Assembly: GCA_013399015.1 (NCBI GenBank)
Contig: VWZX01001164.1
Location: 62,001-126,000, forward strand
Direction: 5' to 3'
Source: Galbula dea
Lineage: Eukaryota; Chordata; Aves; Piciformes; Galbulidae
DNA: 64,000 bases
Made by a program: the position numbers and the translations under genes
The notes under the pieces: generated by a model
What the model was told of the DNA's origin: nothing
The model's database searches: none
The model's input: the letters and a program-made list of their open reading frames with translations, nothing else
In this document: positions 25,201-39,300 of the stretch, in pieces
How positions within the stretch are numbered: position 1 is the stretch's first letter
How the letters are laid out: every line of letters begins with the position of its first letter

Positions 25201-28200
25201 TAAAGTACATGTCAATGCTGCTATACAGACATAAAAGATGCAAAAATAATATAGCTGAAGTGAATATAGCTAGAGATTACATGGAGATTGCAAAGGCTGC
25301 AGGGCAGGGATCATCTTCTGTCTGTATGCCGAAATGCCTGCCAGGCTTTTGGGTGGTGTGAAAACACTGTGTATAAAGTAACATTTTGATGAGGCATGTG
25401 TAGCATAAAGGTCAATCAATCACATTTTTCAAACTATGTCTCTTTCTGTTACAAGGTGAACATTGTATTTCATAAGAGTATTTCAAAAACAGCTGTTCTT
25501 TTAAAAAGTCAGAGTTGTATTTCATCAAATTCAATAAAAAGCCAGGAAATCCCTGGAACTGGAAAACCTATACAGCTGTCCTCCTTACCTCTTATCCAAG
25601 TGACATAGAAATGCAGATTGTGACTGGATTGTGCAGATCTGAGCAGTGAATGTAGCCTTACAAGGTGCTTAGATTGAGTCTATTTCTTCTCACTTAAAGT
25701 TACATTATGCTGGACTTAAGGCGTGCTTTATTTACATGCATTGAATCTCTAGTGGGAGTTTATATACTGTGGACTGGATAATTCTCTAAGTGAACAACAG
25801 TCCAGCATCAAGAAGAGTTTCATGCAGAATACAAATAGAAAGCATTAGATGACTACCTCCCAGGGACAGCAAGTTCCCTGGGCTTACGTTGGGGATGAGG
25901 ATTGGTCGATCTGTTCACCCTCAGGGGCTGTCTGGAATTATAGATCAGGGACCTTATTGTCATACCCCAGCTGCTGCACAAAGCCACTAGAAGAAAGGAG
26001 ATTTACGAGTATTTCAGCAGCACTGAACAAGGGATACAGAAGCTATACAACTGGGAGTACAGTGGCTCTAAATCTGTAGGCATTATGCAAAAAGAAAATG
26101 CAGAGTTCAGCATCAAGGGAGCTCTCCCAGAGCAATAGGACATCTTTGTAAATTCTCTAAAGAATAAATTTAACAGTTATTAAAAGAACAACACCCTGTT
26201 ACTGCAGTCACTGAACTTTACATCACAAGGAAAGATGCAAGGGATTTTCAGAAAGACATCTGTCATTTAACAGTGACAGCGACCTCAGCACTGACGAGCA
26301 ATTCAAATCCCCAGTGACGGAAACAAATTAACCCCTTGGTACATGGTGGGTTGAGAACTCTAGCATTGGGACTGCTGTGCACTGTAATGGTACAGCCTAT
26401 CAAAGGTTTTACCTTCAGACAAGCAGTAGATGGAGTAATGCATATTTTTAAAATTCTAATTGCTGTACATAAAAACTATTACATCATTTAACATGATGCT
26501 ATTGATAGTCTTCAAAAGGTACAAGGGAATTTCAGTGGCAGAAAAATTCACCACAGAAAAACATTTATAATGTAATATTTAACAACACACAAGTAGGAAG
26601 GCTAACATCCCTTATACATATATATCCATTTCCCATCAAAATCATGTTTTACCAAGAAGGTGTTCAATTAGATTCAGAACTGGGACACGCTAGAGATCCT
26701 GTGTACTCTTCACTAGGTATTTCTACCATATTGACCTGCAACCTGACCCTAACTCCTATACATAGTCCTAAGGAAATCTAGGGAGCAATAACAAAAATCT
26801 GCCCATGTGTTCTAGACATTCAGCAGATGTCTGCAGGGTAAGAGGATGGATAGACCATAGAGATTACTCCATCCCAATGACTCCAGTAGCCCCCATGACA
26901 CTTAAGGGGAGTGAGATTGGACAAGAAGCTCTAAGCAGTAACATAGTAAGACCTTCAGCCCTGCTTGACCCTACCTCCCGTTCTGTGCATTTCCACATCA
27001 AGAACTAGCACAACACAAGACAAAGTATCCCTCCTTCTGGGAAGGGCACCATACTCATTACTAGACAAACCTTCACCACTGAGGAATGCAACCACATTTG
27101 TCCAATGCTGAACTCTCCCTTAATCAATACTGTCAGTAATTAAATTGGAAAGCTCTCTCCCTCCAGAGAGTCAACTGCACTTCTTGAACACTGACTTAGC
27201 CTCATAACACCTGAACTGACTATTCACTTTTTCCTAAGGAAAGACATAAAAGATACACATGGTGGGAATCTACCTTTGAGTCTGGTAGAGAACTCAGCTG
27301 TATAGTTTTGCCAGTCTTTTGAGAGAGGAAACATCCACATAGAATCACAGACTGCTTAATAGTCTATAGGACTGCTCCTCCAGTCCCAACACCCCTTCTG
27401 AATTTGTTTACTGTGGCATTTAACTAGCATGTTGTTTCTTACTAAAAGAAATGAAAAATACAGCCATACACACAAAGGCTGAAAAACAGAGCAACACCAT
27501 ATGGAGTCCAACACTATACCAATGAAATCAGTTTTAAGCTTCTAAAATAATATGTCGTAGAGACTGCTTAAGATTCACCTTTGTCTTAATAGTAACAGTT
27601 AAAATTAATTGGCTCTCCAAAATACATATTTCTAGCCCAGCAAAAAGATGTTTGATCAACAAGAAGAACACAGCTGACCTTAGCTAAGGTGGCTACACAA
27701 CAGTGGTCCTCTCCAGCCTTATAAATCGTACATCCTTAACAGAGCACAGCAGAGTACCCCAGGTACAGTGACTGCATGCTAAAGAAATTGCTGATCTGCC
27801 ATCACAGTCCCCTCCCTCAGAGTAATTAGCCTCCAGATGGATGCCTTTAACACAGAATAAAATATTCAGACAATATAAAGCACATTTAGATCTAAAGGCA
27901 ACCAAAAATTGTCGACTGACATGTGTAGTAGCTACACACTTATCTTAGCTATGTTCTGGGAAATCAAACAGGCTCCAAGATGTTTCATCCCTCTCACTGT
28001 AAAATGAGGAAGGCTCGTTTACAGGTACTCTTGAAGGTACCTTACCTTCCCAATTGATGGCTTAATGATACAGCAGCCTTACAAACTGATAACAAAAGAA
28101 CATACAAGGATCTGGACCACAATGTTATCAGCTGGTGATGAGGGCATCCATCTTCTGACCTTTCTGAAGTGAGAAGACTGAAAAGGACAGTACATTGACT

Positions 28201-28642
28201 AAGATCTTTTTTAAAATGGAGTACCCCAACACTTGTGGCTCTTTTCCAAAGTCCATACAGCTGTTCTGCTCTTAAAAATCTCTTGACAAATATTCACTTA
28301 AATATGCAGTAGGGTGTGCATATTCACAATATATGCATTTCTCCTGCCACCATATTATCCATTCTTAGCTTTTTAGGTACCCCACAAAACCTCCCAACAT
28401 TCCTGACTTACCTTCACAGATCTGCATATATAGAAAACTCTACAAAACACAGAGAGAGTTTGGAATACATGACTTCTAGAGTCCATGAGGAAGAGGTGTG
28501 AAGATGGCAAGCCTCCATAAAAAGAGTAGGCACATTTGGTGTGAAGACTCAAATGTTTGACCTGCAGGGCACCACAAAGGCAAGCAGGTTATTTATTCCT
28601 TGTTCTTCCATAGCACTTCATATTCTTCAGTCCTGGAGGAAG

Positions 28643-28724
28643 GAAAAAAAAAAAAAACACCAAAAAAAACCCCAAACACCAAAACAAAACACAAAACAAA
28701 CAAAAAAGCCAAGCAAACCACCAC
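28643..28724 (+). repeat. Poly-A followed by CCCCAAAC/CAAAA tract
   Basis: A14 followed by CACC, A8, CCCCAAACACC and repeated CAAAACA units. Confidence 0.85.
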
Positions 28725-31700
28725 ACTGCTGCATACAAGCAGAACTTTGCTTTAAATCAGAATCACAGGATAGTAGGGGGTCTTAGGGTCTTGTTAAGAA
28801 GACTTCTCTTTTATGTTTTTGCCTCAGCAGATTTTGATGCTCCAGTTCACCCTCTAGGTATTTATTCCTTCTCCTCTGGGCATCAGCTTTCAAGTACCAA
28901 AGGATGGGATGAGGAAAGCTTAGATTTGTAGAGGGAGATCAGAAGCTTTTTTGTTTTAGATGTCAGACTTCAGTTTACACACATTTTTATTTATACAGAA
29001 AGGTTTATTCATTGGCTAACTGTATTTAAAACCAGTCAAATCTGTTAAAAGACAGATGAATTGAGCTGCAGGACTTAGCACAATTACAGTTATTTTAAAA
29101 GTAAGTATAATATTGTAAGTCTAAAACTTCAGAGAATTTTAGAAATTAACCTAAAAAACAGATTAAACATATTATACATTAGTTTCTTCTATACTTAGAA
29201 CAAACCTTTATTGCTAACAAACCTGACGTAAGACTTCAGTCCTCTCTCATGATTAGAGGGACTTCATTCCAGGCTTTAGACCCAAGTGTATGTGGGATTT
29301 ACCAAGACTTTCCTTGCTTTAAGCATCTAGAAGAGGCCCAACTCTCTGATGATTATGGACATTCCTTACAATAAAGTTTCTCCCTACAAACCTAAAAGCA
29401 GAATGGGTGAGGACTTCATTCATGAAAGGATTGAGTCAATTGAAGAAAATCTCTGTGTCCTCTGTTTTAGTGCTTCTTTAAAAGAGCAGCAGGGATTCCA
29501 GCATCTGAAAAATATTGGAAGATTAGACTGGCATTTAAAGAAAAATTTGATTTTTCTTTAGAAGTCTGTTGGCAGAAGACAGCAAGCTGAAAACTAATTT
29601 ATTCTTAACTGTAAGCAAAACAGGAAAAGCCAAAGCGTAAGAATCTACATGCTCATTTCAAGGTTTCAATCCTTTGCATAGCATGAAAACAAGACAAATA
29701 TTACATGGGTGTGACACTAATCATTCTGCAGTTATACTGTGCACCAAAAATTATATGCAAAAAGTCTAGCGCATTTGGGCTGCAAACTCACATATATGGT
29801 AGTAATTCAATACTACAAGGATTAGTGCCCATGTCTTTCTACTGTACTTGTTACCTTGCAAATTCAAACCTAAACAAAACAAAACTCAGAAAACTATAAA
29901 GTATTTTTTCAGTATTTCTCAGTGCAAAAAAAGATCTAAGTTTTAGCTCCAGAAAGAGTGAGGTAGAACATGAAACAACTTGCATGTATTTCTTCAGCAC
30001 AACAACTATAAACCAACACACCATTAAGCAGTGTACCGTAAAATTTTAAGAATGCAACAAGGGGTGCTCAGCAGAAATGAAATAGCCATAGTACCTGTGC
30101 AAGCCAAACCCTTGCAATGCTTGTGCAAAGTAAATCATCACCTGAAACATCCCACACGGATTTGGCTACTTGCATCAGATGTACCACACATTCTGTTATT
30201 CCACTCAAGACACAAAGAAAGTTCTACAGCTCATAGACTGGAACAGAATGAGAGAAAGATCTTCCCTGGACTCTATGATAGCCTTTTTTATTCCCTAACA
30301 GATGTTTTTAAACATCCTGAAATACTATCATCTGATGCCACTTTTTATCAGCTGCAAGCTTCCTGAACTTCTCAGTATTGTTTCCAGGATGGGACCTATA
30401 CCCACCAGCTGCCTAGACTCCATCCAATTGCTTTTCCCTCAACTGACTCTCCAATAAACACCAACAGTATCTAGTCATCATACTGAGTGTGAACCATCCA
30501 CAACTACATTTCAAGTCCGGTTTTCCACCGATCTTACATTTCAGTTAACCTGGTCTTTAGGGATGGGGATACAACTATGCTCCCAAATTGTTTGTGCTTA
30601 TAACTATATCACTTCAGGTAGTCAACATTCCAAGAAGGTTCTTTAGAAAACTATCTAGGAAAAGGCATGTTACTGCAGCCAACATTTATGAACAGTCAGG
30701 AATTTGACAGCCCATAGCTGATCTTTGGTAAATGCAAAGGAAACTGGAAAGGTCTCTTAGCAGGGATGTAGCTGTATATTCCAGCAGGCACCTTCATCCA
30801 GAACTGTCTAAAAATGTGGTCTTCATTTCGGACATTCTGAAAAAAACAAATGCAATTTCCACTCAGTTTGGATTAACTAGGGTGCGGAGGGGTTGCACAT
30901 CTTACCAGAAATCTGAGTCATCTCGAATGGGCAGGCATCACTCCCCCGGAAAATTACTTCCATGCTTTTTTACTGATGTAGGTGATTAATTTGATGAAAC
31001 ATTAGCTACAAAAGGGACCCAGGCAGTCCACTAAAAGTTCCTTCAAAGCCTATAGAAAAGGGTAATACTGTCCATTGTAATGAGCAGTTGCCTCCCCTCC
31101 ACCCCACCCCAAATCTGTCATCTAAGTTTAAGCTATCAGGTAACACACTTTATAGGTGAGAACTGCCAGTATACAAAAGTCAATTATGTATTTTAATTAC
31201 CAGTGAAGTCAAGAATGCTTAGAGTTCAAAGATCCTGAGGTCACAGCACATAAAATGACTACAACAATGGAAATAAAGTCCTAAGATCTTAGGTAGAAGG
31301 GCTTATCTTAGCTGATCAGAAGCCACTTAATTCTTTCCAAATAGTAAAGGAGCCATGACAAAAACATAACCCACCATTTGCTGAAATTTGGGCAGCATCC
31401 CATGTCTCTTAACTATTGCAAAGAAGTTCTCATGCTAATGCTCTCTCAAGTTTCTAGAATGCTGATACAGTTCCTGTTGCCTGGGAAGAGATCAGCGTCT
31501 TCCTCTTGCAGCGCAAGAGATCTACAAATAGAACACAAATAGTTGAGTGACCAGCTTCTAAGGCAGAAGGGGAGATCACACCTTAGAAGTAATGCAAACC
31601 TTAAGATGGAGAACAAGAGAGTAAGTATTTAGAGATCCTGAGAATACTTTTGTTATTTTAAACTCACATATCCAAAAGACACAATGTTCAACCAGCTGCA

Positions 31701-32663
31701 GGCTTAATACATCTTTCTACCAACCCATGCAAACTTTTAGTTCCAAGCTAGTCTGCTTACAGGTAGAACAATCATGTCTACATCATGCTGATACTTTAAA
31801 ATGGGAAAAATATAAGCCATATAGAAAACAAGAGATCAAGGCACCAAACTCAAATTTCCTCTATCCTTCCTCACAATGTTGTATTTCCTACTCTCCATGC
31901 TATGCTAAATGGTAATAGCTAAATGACAATTCACAGCATTCTTCATAATTGACTGCTACTAGACTTTCTGATGGCCTAATAATTAAATCAAGTATTCCAG
32001 CACAATACTTGCACATTTTCACCAATCCTACAACAGATCACAGAAAAAGAAAATTATTTCATATTTGAGTCTAGAAGTATTTTAGTTCTAACCTCTGTCA
32101 ACTCTCTGTTTATACTGCCAGCATACAGTGATGGCTAGAAATTAACACAAAGGTCCAATAGAAAGGTCTACAAATCACACATATGATGAGATTTTGAAAA
32201 CAATACCCCCTAATGATCGCAAGAGACTGCAGTTAGTTACCTCTGTCAGGTTACCACATTTAGGGGAAAATGATACAAATTACTTAGCTGCACTTGGAAA
32301 TAATTAAATCAGACTCTTCCAGTTCTGACTAGTCAAAAGCTAGGCTAGAAGGAACTGTGGAAAAAGTGTTCTTATATATAATTTCTAAGATAAACAACAG
32401 TGCACGGCATGTAAATATACCAAAAGCATGCTTCCCCTAGGCACCCTATGAAGGCTAAAGTGCTTTTATGTCCTGGCAGAAGGAGTCTGACTACATCAAA
32501 AAATCAGTAATAAAAGAGTCACTAAGATGCAACAACAAATTTTAAATAATTTCAATAATAATATCAAGCAAGATTTGATTTGAAACCAATGTCATAGTCA
32601 GTAATGGGAGATATTTGAAATACTTAATTACAGACACATTAAACAGTAACATTTCTTAAGTGT

Positions 32664-32669
32664 TTTATT
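32664..32669 (-). terminator. Distal polyadenylation signal of ZNF326
   Basis: A canonical AATAAA on the minus strand about 540 nt past the stop codon, with a GT/T-rich element in the following 30 nt. This is the better of the two candidates. Confidence 0.55.
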
Positions 32670-32725
32670 GCTACAAACTGGTACATCTTATCACAAAAAG
32701 CTACAAGGCATATTGTAACACATAC

Positions 32726-32731
32726 TTTATT
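32726..32731 (-). terminator. Proximal polyadenylation signal candidate of ZNF326
   Basis: A canonical AATAAA on the minus strand about 475 nt past the stop codon. It would give a slightly shorter 3' untranslated region if used. Confidence 0.45.
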
Positions 32732-33206
32732 ATACAGAGTGCAACACAGTCCCCAAAACAGCCACACTCAACAGCACAGTTTTTGAAGTTACTCATTCTG
32801 TACTAAGAGGTAAATATGAGCTTATACCATACAGCATCTATATCTACCCCACAGACCTGCCTTTCTTTTCAACTGATTAGACCAAAAATTACTATTATAT
32901 CCAACTTTCAATACACACACCAAAAAAATAGGATGCTTAAAAAAAATATACAACACAATGTTTGATCAGCTTTAACAGTCAGTTTTCTATAAAAAGCTCA
33001 ACTAAAATAGTTTTAATCTTATTTTAAACAAAATCAGAAACACAGAGGAATTATATAAACAAGTTCTCCATGGAATGGAATGCATGCATACGGTGGGGAA
33101 TCTTCAACAACTTCAAGTTGAGACTATTAAAAAGTCTTAGCCGCTTCAGAGCAGAAATAAAAAGCTGATTTGCTCCCCCCCATAATATATTTCCATTTTT
33201 TTGCAC

Positions 33207-33371
33207 TTAGTTATCTTCAGTGTGGTCTAAAGTGAAGTCAGTTTGTTCTTCGGTTTCTTCTTCCTCTTCTTCCTCCTCTTCTTCCTCACCCTCAGCTGGC
33301 TCATCAGCTTTATCCTCTTCTTCCGTCTGCTGCTCCTGAGACTGATCATTAACTTCAAAAGGATTTTCACC
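33207..33371 (-). CDS. ZNF326: ZNF326 coding exon 12 (residues 499-552), acidic tail and stop
   Basis: The terminal coding exon has acceptor TTGCTTCAG and encodes GENPFEVNDQSQEQQTEEED, then an Ala/Glu stretch with a run of eleven glutamates, and ends TDFTLDHTEDN before TAA. The GENPFE start is typical of ZNF326. The Glu run uses mixed GAA/GAG codons. The acidic tail is about 50 residues, much shorter than the roughly 100-residue Glu/Val/Gly-rich tail I recall for the human protein. Confidence 0.95.
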   Translation of the reverse strand, partial: GENPFEVNDQSQEQQTEEEDKADEPAEGEEEEEEEEEEETEEQTDFTLDHTEDN

Positions 33372-36300
33372 CTGAAGCAAAAGATTGAAAGCACATACTT
33401 TGATATTTATTTCAAACATAAAATAAAATAATACTCTCTTACTTTCAGTAAATGAAAAGGACAGCCACTAAAAACTGCTATGGTATTTTATACCACTTTT
33501 TAATAGTTTGGGGTTGGGGTTTTTTTCAACAAAATCAAAACAGATTTGATCTAAAATAGCAACACCACATTTTTATGCACACTGAAACCTGGGATCCTAA
33601 TAAAATGTTTTAATGAAAGCAGAAACAGCACTAAGAAAAAGCAGAGGAATGCTACACACAAACCTAACCACATAATTTTATTTTGCTGTTTAAGTTTCAA
33701 CCTTTTATTAAGAACTACAGCTGTTCCTTTCTTCTTTCCAGTTAAAACCAAATCTGAAGAGAAGAGTTTTAGCTGAAGAATCACACACACAGAATTATCA
33801 AGGTTGGAAGAGACCTCTAAGATCATCAAGTCCAACCACCAACTTATCACCATCATCTAAAACCATGTCCCTAAGACTAAACCAAGTACCGAAGTACTAC
33901 ATCTAAATGCTTTTTAAACACCTCCAGAGACTGTGACCCCACCATCCTGGGCAGCCTGTTCCAATGTCTAGCAACTCTTTCAGTGCCTAATATCTAGATA
34001 TCTATCTTTGTGCTGCTTTTCCTTATTTATAGTCTTTACTAACTAAAAAGGTAAGCTCTTCAGTAAATGAAAAATATCTAGAATTAGTTACACTGACTAG
34101 CCTGAAATTCATTCCATTGCTGATCTAGAAAAATTATCCAGTCGACTTCTCAAATAGCACTTCAAATATGTTAGCACTCTAGTTTCACATTTTCCTGTTT
34201 CATAAAATAATTCCATACAAGACATACCTCAGCTTTCACTTGTTTCAGATATTGAAGAAACACGAATAATCAATAAAGAATACCAACACGAAGTATTAGG
34301 AATTTCTTCACTAAAGCTCCTTTCACATTCAAACATCTGATAGAGTAAGTCTGATGTGAACATATGACACCAACCAACAACTACACTAGGATCAGGTTTT
34401 CAAGAATATTATTTAAAAGATGATCCAAAAGAAAACATTAACTACTGGGCCTCTGCCCTTTTTCTATTTTGCTTAAATATCTTTACTTCAGTTATGTTTT
34501 TCAGGTAGTCCCTGACTCTTAGGGACAAGGTACAGAAAACTGTTAACTTCATTCCTTTGGAGACCGTATGTCACTTCTGGCTATCCTAGTAGAACTGGAT
34601 TCAGCACACTACTTCTGGTTGAACAGATCTCTACACAGTAAAAATAATAGGGGAAAAAAATTAAGTTGCTTTCCCCCAAACTGTTTTTTCAGTGAAAAAT
34701 GCACTTTTCAAGTTCTCAAACTAAAGAAAAAGTTACTGCCCTCAAGGGGAAGATCCTATTGACTGTGCTCTTTTCCAGTGATGTAGCATCAGAGGCATCC
34801 AGCACAACATGCAAGGCCAATTTTGATGCTAGTTGATTTTGACAAACACACTCGTCTCATCTTTCCCAGATGGCTTTAAAACAAAACAAAATACAAAAAA
34901 AAAAAAAAGAAAAAAGGAAACATCACAAACAAACCACACACCAAAAAAAACCCCACCAAAACCAAACCAGAAAGTAAGAATACAGGCATACACCACTGAA
35001 CTGCTGCAAAAAACATTTTATGACGCCTACAGTGCAGGAAAACTCAAACAGGTAAGTAGTTTAATCCCAAGAGATGCATTCTTTGGGTTCCTTGTCCCTA
35101 GAATATTTAAATTGCAGAGAAAGCTTACGTAAGATGGAACTAGTATTTACAACCAAAGGTTCAGGATTCAAATGTTCGCAGAAACCACTCTCAATATCTA
35201 TTCATAACAGATGACACAAACCCAACTCCAACAAAAGATACCAAAATCTGCCTACCTAACCTGGTAAACTTTAGAATGCCGGCAGCAATATACACAATCA
35301 AACAGATATGGGAAATAGTGACAGGAAATGTCAACCTCTAAGATGCTTCTTCTGAGCAACATGCAAGCAGATTTTAACCATAAACATCATTCTATCTAGG
35401 AAGTTCTAAATGGTCCAAAATTAGAGATAGTCATGACTTATCAAGTGATAACTTTGCCTGAGAAACAGGACGGTCTTTTTTCCCTCCTTATTATAAAGGG
35501 ACTTGCTATAGGTTCATAAAACTTCTAAATATGGGGTTTTTTCCAGAGTGACCAGCAGGTAAGTTGTGGTGAACTTTCACCCTTTATACTTTACAACTCT
35601 TTACAATACAGATATAGGAGAACAAGGAGAAAAAGAAGTTTCCCTAATTCAACTATTTTGGGGATATGCATCTCTTTTAGGCCACACATTAAAAAAACAA
35701 ACTATTTAATATGCACAGAGAAATCCCGCAGTGTAATAGAAAAGTTAAACGTCAAACTTTATCAGTAGGGATGGATAAAAATCAGGAGTTGCTAACCCAC
35801 TATCTTATTCTCCTTTTGCTAAAGGTATTTATGATGTTGATTACCTGCCTTTGTGACTTGGTAAAATCCATGCAACAGCTCACAGGTCTTCCCTGTTCTG
35901 AATTTCTTCCTTCCACACTTTCCAAAACAATGGTGGGTTTGGGTTTGTTTGTTGTCATTATTGTTGGATGTGGTTTTTTTTTGTTTTGGGTTTGTTTTTG
36001 TTGTTGATGTATGTATGGGGATTTTTTCCCCCGGGGAGGGGAGGCAGAGTGGGTCTTAGGTGGGGGTGGTGGTGAGGGCCATTTCCCCAAGGCAGTCTGC
36101 CCTTCATCTCAAAGCAAACTATTCTCAGCCTTAACAAGGACCTTCTACTCTCCTTAAAGACTACAGACACCAAGTGTATGCATCACATGCTATGATTCGT
36201 CACATGCTGTATAATACAACTGAACTCCTTCAGTTTGCAGTCGATTATACATTTGGATAAGGATGAGAGGAATTTGCATAACCAGAAGCCAAATACATCT

Positions 36301-39300
36301 CACTGAGCAGGTGCTGCTGAAAGCCTATTAAGTTCAGTGACCCCAGGAAATACCAATGGTAGGAATTTTGAAAATGTCAGTGGTCTCTTTGTGAAGATAA
36401 TCTTGTAAATTTTATCTTCCCCAGTTCTCCGACCGATGAATGGCAAATTTCCATTCCCCCTTTTACCAGTCCTCCACTAGAGGGCCGTATGGGACAACGC
36501 ACATGCATACCAGGCTATAAGGAACACCAGAAGAGACAGCTAAAAATAACTGCAGGTATTCCAGGCTGTGGCATCTCATTATTTGCTGCCTTTTCTTATG
36601 TTGTTAGAGAGCAGTCTTCTTAAACTGATCCGTGCACCAAGCAACACATACTTTTGCACTACATTTGCCTTCTGGGAGTTATGATCCAAAACATTGCTGA
36701 GGGAGTGCCACAACTTGTCAAGAGCACCAACTCCTATCCACGGTTACTCTTCCACGTGGATATGAATGACACTGCAAGCTAGAACCTGAGCATAATCAAG
36801 GAAGACTATAAAGCCATAGGGGTGCAACTGAAATGTATTGGTGCCCAAGTTTTATCTTTTCCTCCATTTTACTAGTTGGAGGAAGGGGGCAGCCAGAAGT
36901 AGATAAATAATGAGTATCAACTCCTGGCTATGTGGCTGGTGCTGTCACAACAGTTTTGGGGTTTATGACAACGGAACATTCTTCCATGACTATAATTTGT
37001 CATATAAGAGACAAGGCAACTTTTGGCAGCAGGCTGGCCGATTTGGCAGGGCAGGCTTTAAACTGAAGAACTTGGGAAACAGGGTCCAAAATAGCAATCC
37101 TCACACCATTGCATCCAACTAGGAAGTATGTCACGCCAACCAGAGCAGCAACAAATGTTCTTTAGCTGCCTTCCAAGATGACAATCAGAAGGCCAACCGC
37201 CTCAAGGGTGTGTATGGTTATGGTGGAGCCTCTTGAATCATTCCCAGGAAACCTGTATGCTTGAATACCCCTCTGAAATGTCTGTATATCAAAGCACTCA
37301 GCGTGGGGAATAAACAAGAACCCCCAGAGATTTATGCGCAGTTACACAGCCATGATACCATCATAATTACAGAGACATGGGGGGATGGCCTGTAAGACTG
37401 GACTGCTGTCATGGACAGCTATGCATGTTTTAGGAAAGACGGACCAGGAAGGCAAGGTGGTGGAGTTGCTCTTTACGTGAGAGAACAACTGGAATGTATC
37501 AAGATCTGCTGGTGGGGGTCGGGTGGGGGATGAAGAACAAGTTAATAGCATGTGAGAAGAATTAAAGGGCAGGCAGGCTAATACAAGTTGACACTGTTGT
37601 GGGTATTTACTATAGGCCACCTGATTAGGAAGAGGAAGTTGATGAGGCCTTTGCAGACAGCCAAAAGTAATGTATCTCAGAGGCCCTGGTACTCATGGAG
37701 GACTTCAACCACCCTGATATTTGCTGGAAAGGCTACACAACAAGGCACACAGTCCAGGAGGTTCTTCCAGTGCACTGATAACTTTTTAACATGGGTGGTG
37801 AAGAGGCCAATGAGGAGAAGTGTGCTGCTGGACCCTGTGCTAACAAACAAAAAGTCAGGTTTCATTTGAATACAAGGAAGAACTTTTCTTTTGAGAGTGA
37901 CAGAGCACTGGAACAGGCTTGTCAGAAAGGCTGTGGGAGTTTCCTTCTCTGGAGATATTCAAAATCTGCCAGGTGAACCTACTTTAGCAAGGGGCTTGGA
38001 CTAGATGATTCAACCCCAACCATTCTGCAAAAATACGTTAAAAGTGTATTCAGTTTGTGAGCTACCTTGAAGGCAGAAATGGAAGACAGAGCACCGAGGT
38101 TAAACTTCATCTTACCTTCACATACAGCTCATATCGTGCCTTGACTATAGGATTATTCAAGATACTGGTAGCAGTAAGAACACTCTCTCGTTTTATTTGT
38201 TCTCTGTAGGCCTAGGGAAGAAGTTTTACAATGAGTAATTATCATACACGTCTTAAAACCACCACACAAATTTGAATCCATGGTCAGTTTCTGTAGGAAA
38301 AATAATGAACATACTGCAGCTTGAAATGCTCACTCAGCATTTAAGTTCAAACCACATAATAAGCTCAATTAAGTTTGGTAGTGCTTATAGTTTGTTGCTT
38401 TAGCTTGATGAAAAGATATTCATGTTTTTCTTACATAATGAACTACAACCTGTCTACTGGTGAACACACACCTGTCTACAATCACAGTTATTTGTTCTCA
38501 TCTACAGATAATATGTATGCTTTTTCATCACAGCCTAACCCACTGTTGAATGTGTCCTTGCTCATTGCAGGGGGATTGGACTGGATGACATTTTAAAGGC
38601 CCTTCCAGCCCAAACCATTCTATGATTCTAATCACAGAAAGTCATACATAAACAAAATACTACTTTGGCAATATTGCTGACTATGACAACCGCGATTTTT
38701 TCCACTCATGCTACTCTTTCAACCCTTGTACGAACCTTAGAAGTATATAATTATAAATTGTAACAGGGACCAATACCATACTACTGCTAATTCTAAGCTG
38801 CTGTCACTAATCTTCAATTTAAGAAGATAATACCCCAGCAAAACACGACAACATCAGTTTTGTTATTTTGCTGGAAACATATGTATTATGTTTTGCAATC
38901 TGAGTAACAAAATATTTCCAATATTTCATGCCAGTAAAAAATAAATCCCATAAAATAAGAAAGTAATTTTTATAACTTTCTCAGGCCTTACTGTCAGCTG
39001 TTAAGCACATCAACATTTCATTAACTGGGACTCCTTCATTAGCTACTTCATGAGACATTATGTTTACAAAGTGCAACAAGGACACGGTAGCTTTCTAGAG
39101 AACATGTAATAACAAGAACTTAGAAATTATTTTTACTAAGTACTATAACATTTCTCATCAACTATTAGATTATGCTTGCCTTTTTTTTTTTTTTTTAAAG
39201 TAATATGTCATATCTTACTTGCTTTCCTTTTGTGTGATCAGGGGATTTTAAGTGCTGCTGAACAGAACTGTGTAATGCAGGAACATACACACTGCAGGCA

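Larger units (their letters stand above)
21590..32644. other. Intergenic, 11 kb downstream of ZNF326
   Basis: AT-rich non-coding DNA with A/C-rich tracts at 22.2 and 28.6 kb. Possible but unconvincing traces of CR1 3' ends occur near 27341 and 28760. A candidate conserved stretch lies at 24.93-25.27 kb. No coding exon recognised. Confidence 0.7.
32645..33206 (-). other. ZNF326: ZNF326 3' untranslated region
   Basis: Sequence after the stop is AT-rich with no further coding frame. Two minus-strand AATAAA hexamers are visible, complementary to TTTATT at 32726-32731 and 32664-32669. The second is followed downstream by a T/GT-rich run (TGTTTAATGTGTCTG), a reasonable cleavage context, so I end the transcript near 32645. 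Use of either signal is inferred. Confidence 0.65.
33372..38115 (-). other. ZNF326 intron 11 (4.7 kb) with two CR1 copies
   Basis: Besides a minus-oriented CR1 fragment (33790-33992) and a plus-oriented internally deleted CR1 (about 36650-38033), it has an A-rich tract (34877-34974), a G/T-rich block (35933-36015) and a G-rich stretch at about 36030-36080. Confidence 0.75.

Noticed and set aside
27341..27400. Possible CR1 3' end (ATAGAATCACAGA)
   Set aside because: Only about 13 bases match; what follows does not continue as CR1.
28760..28790. Possible CR1 3' end (AGAATCACAGGATAG)
   Set aside because: Too short and without the following GGTTGGAAGG block.
30031..30366. 111-codon plus-strand open frame
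   Set aside because: No domain or exon context; probably chance.
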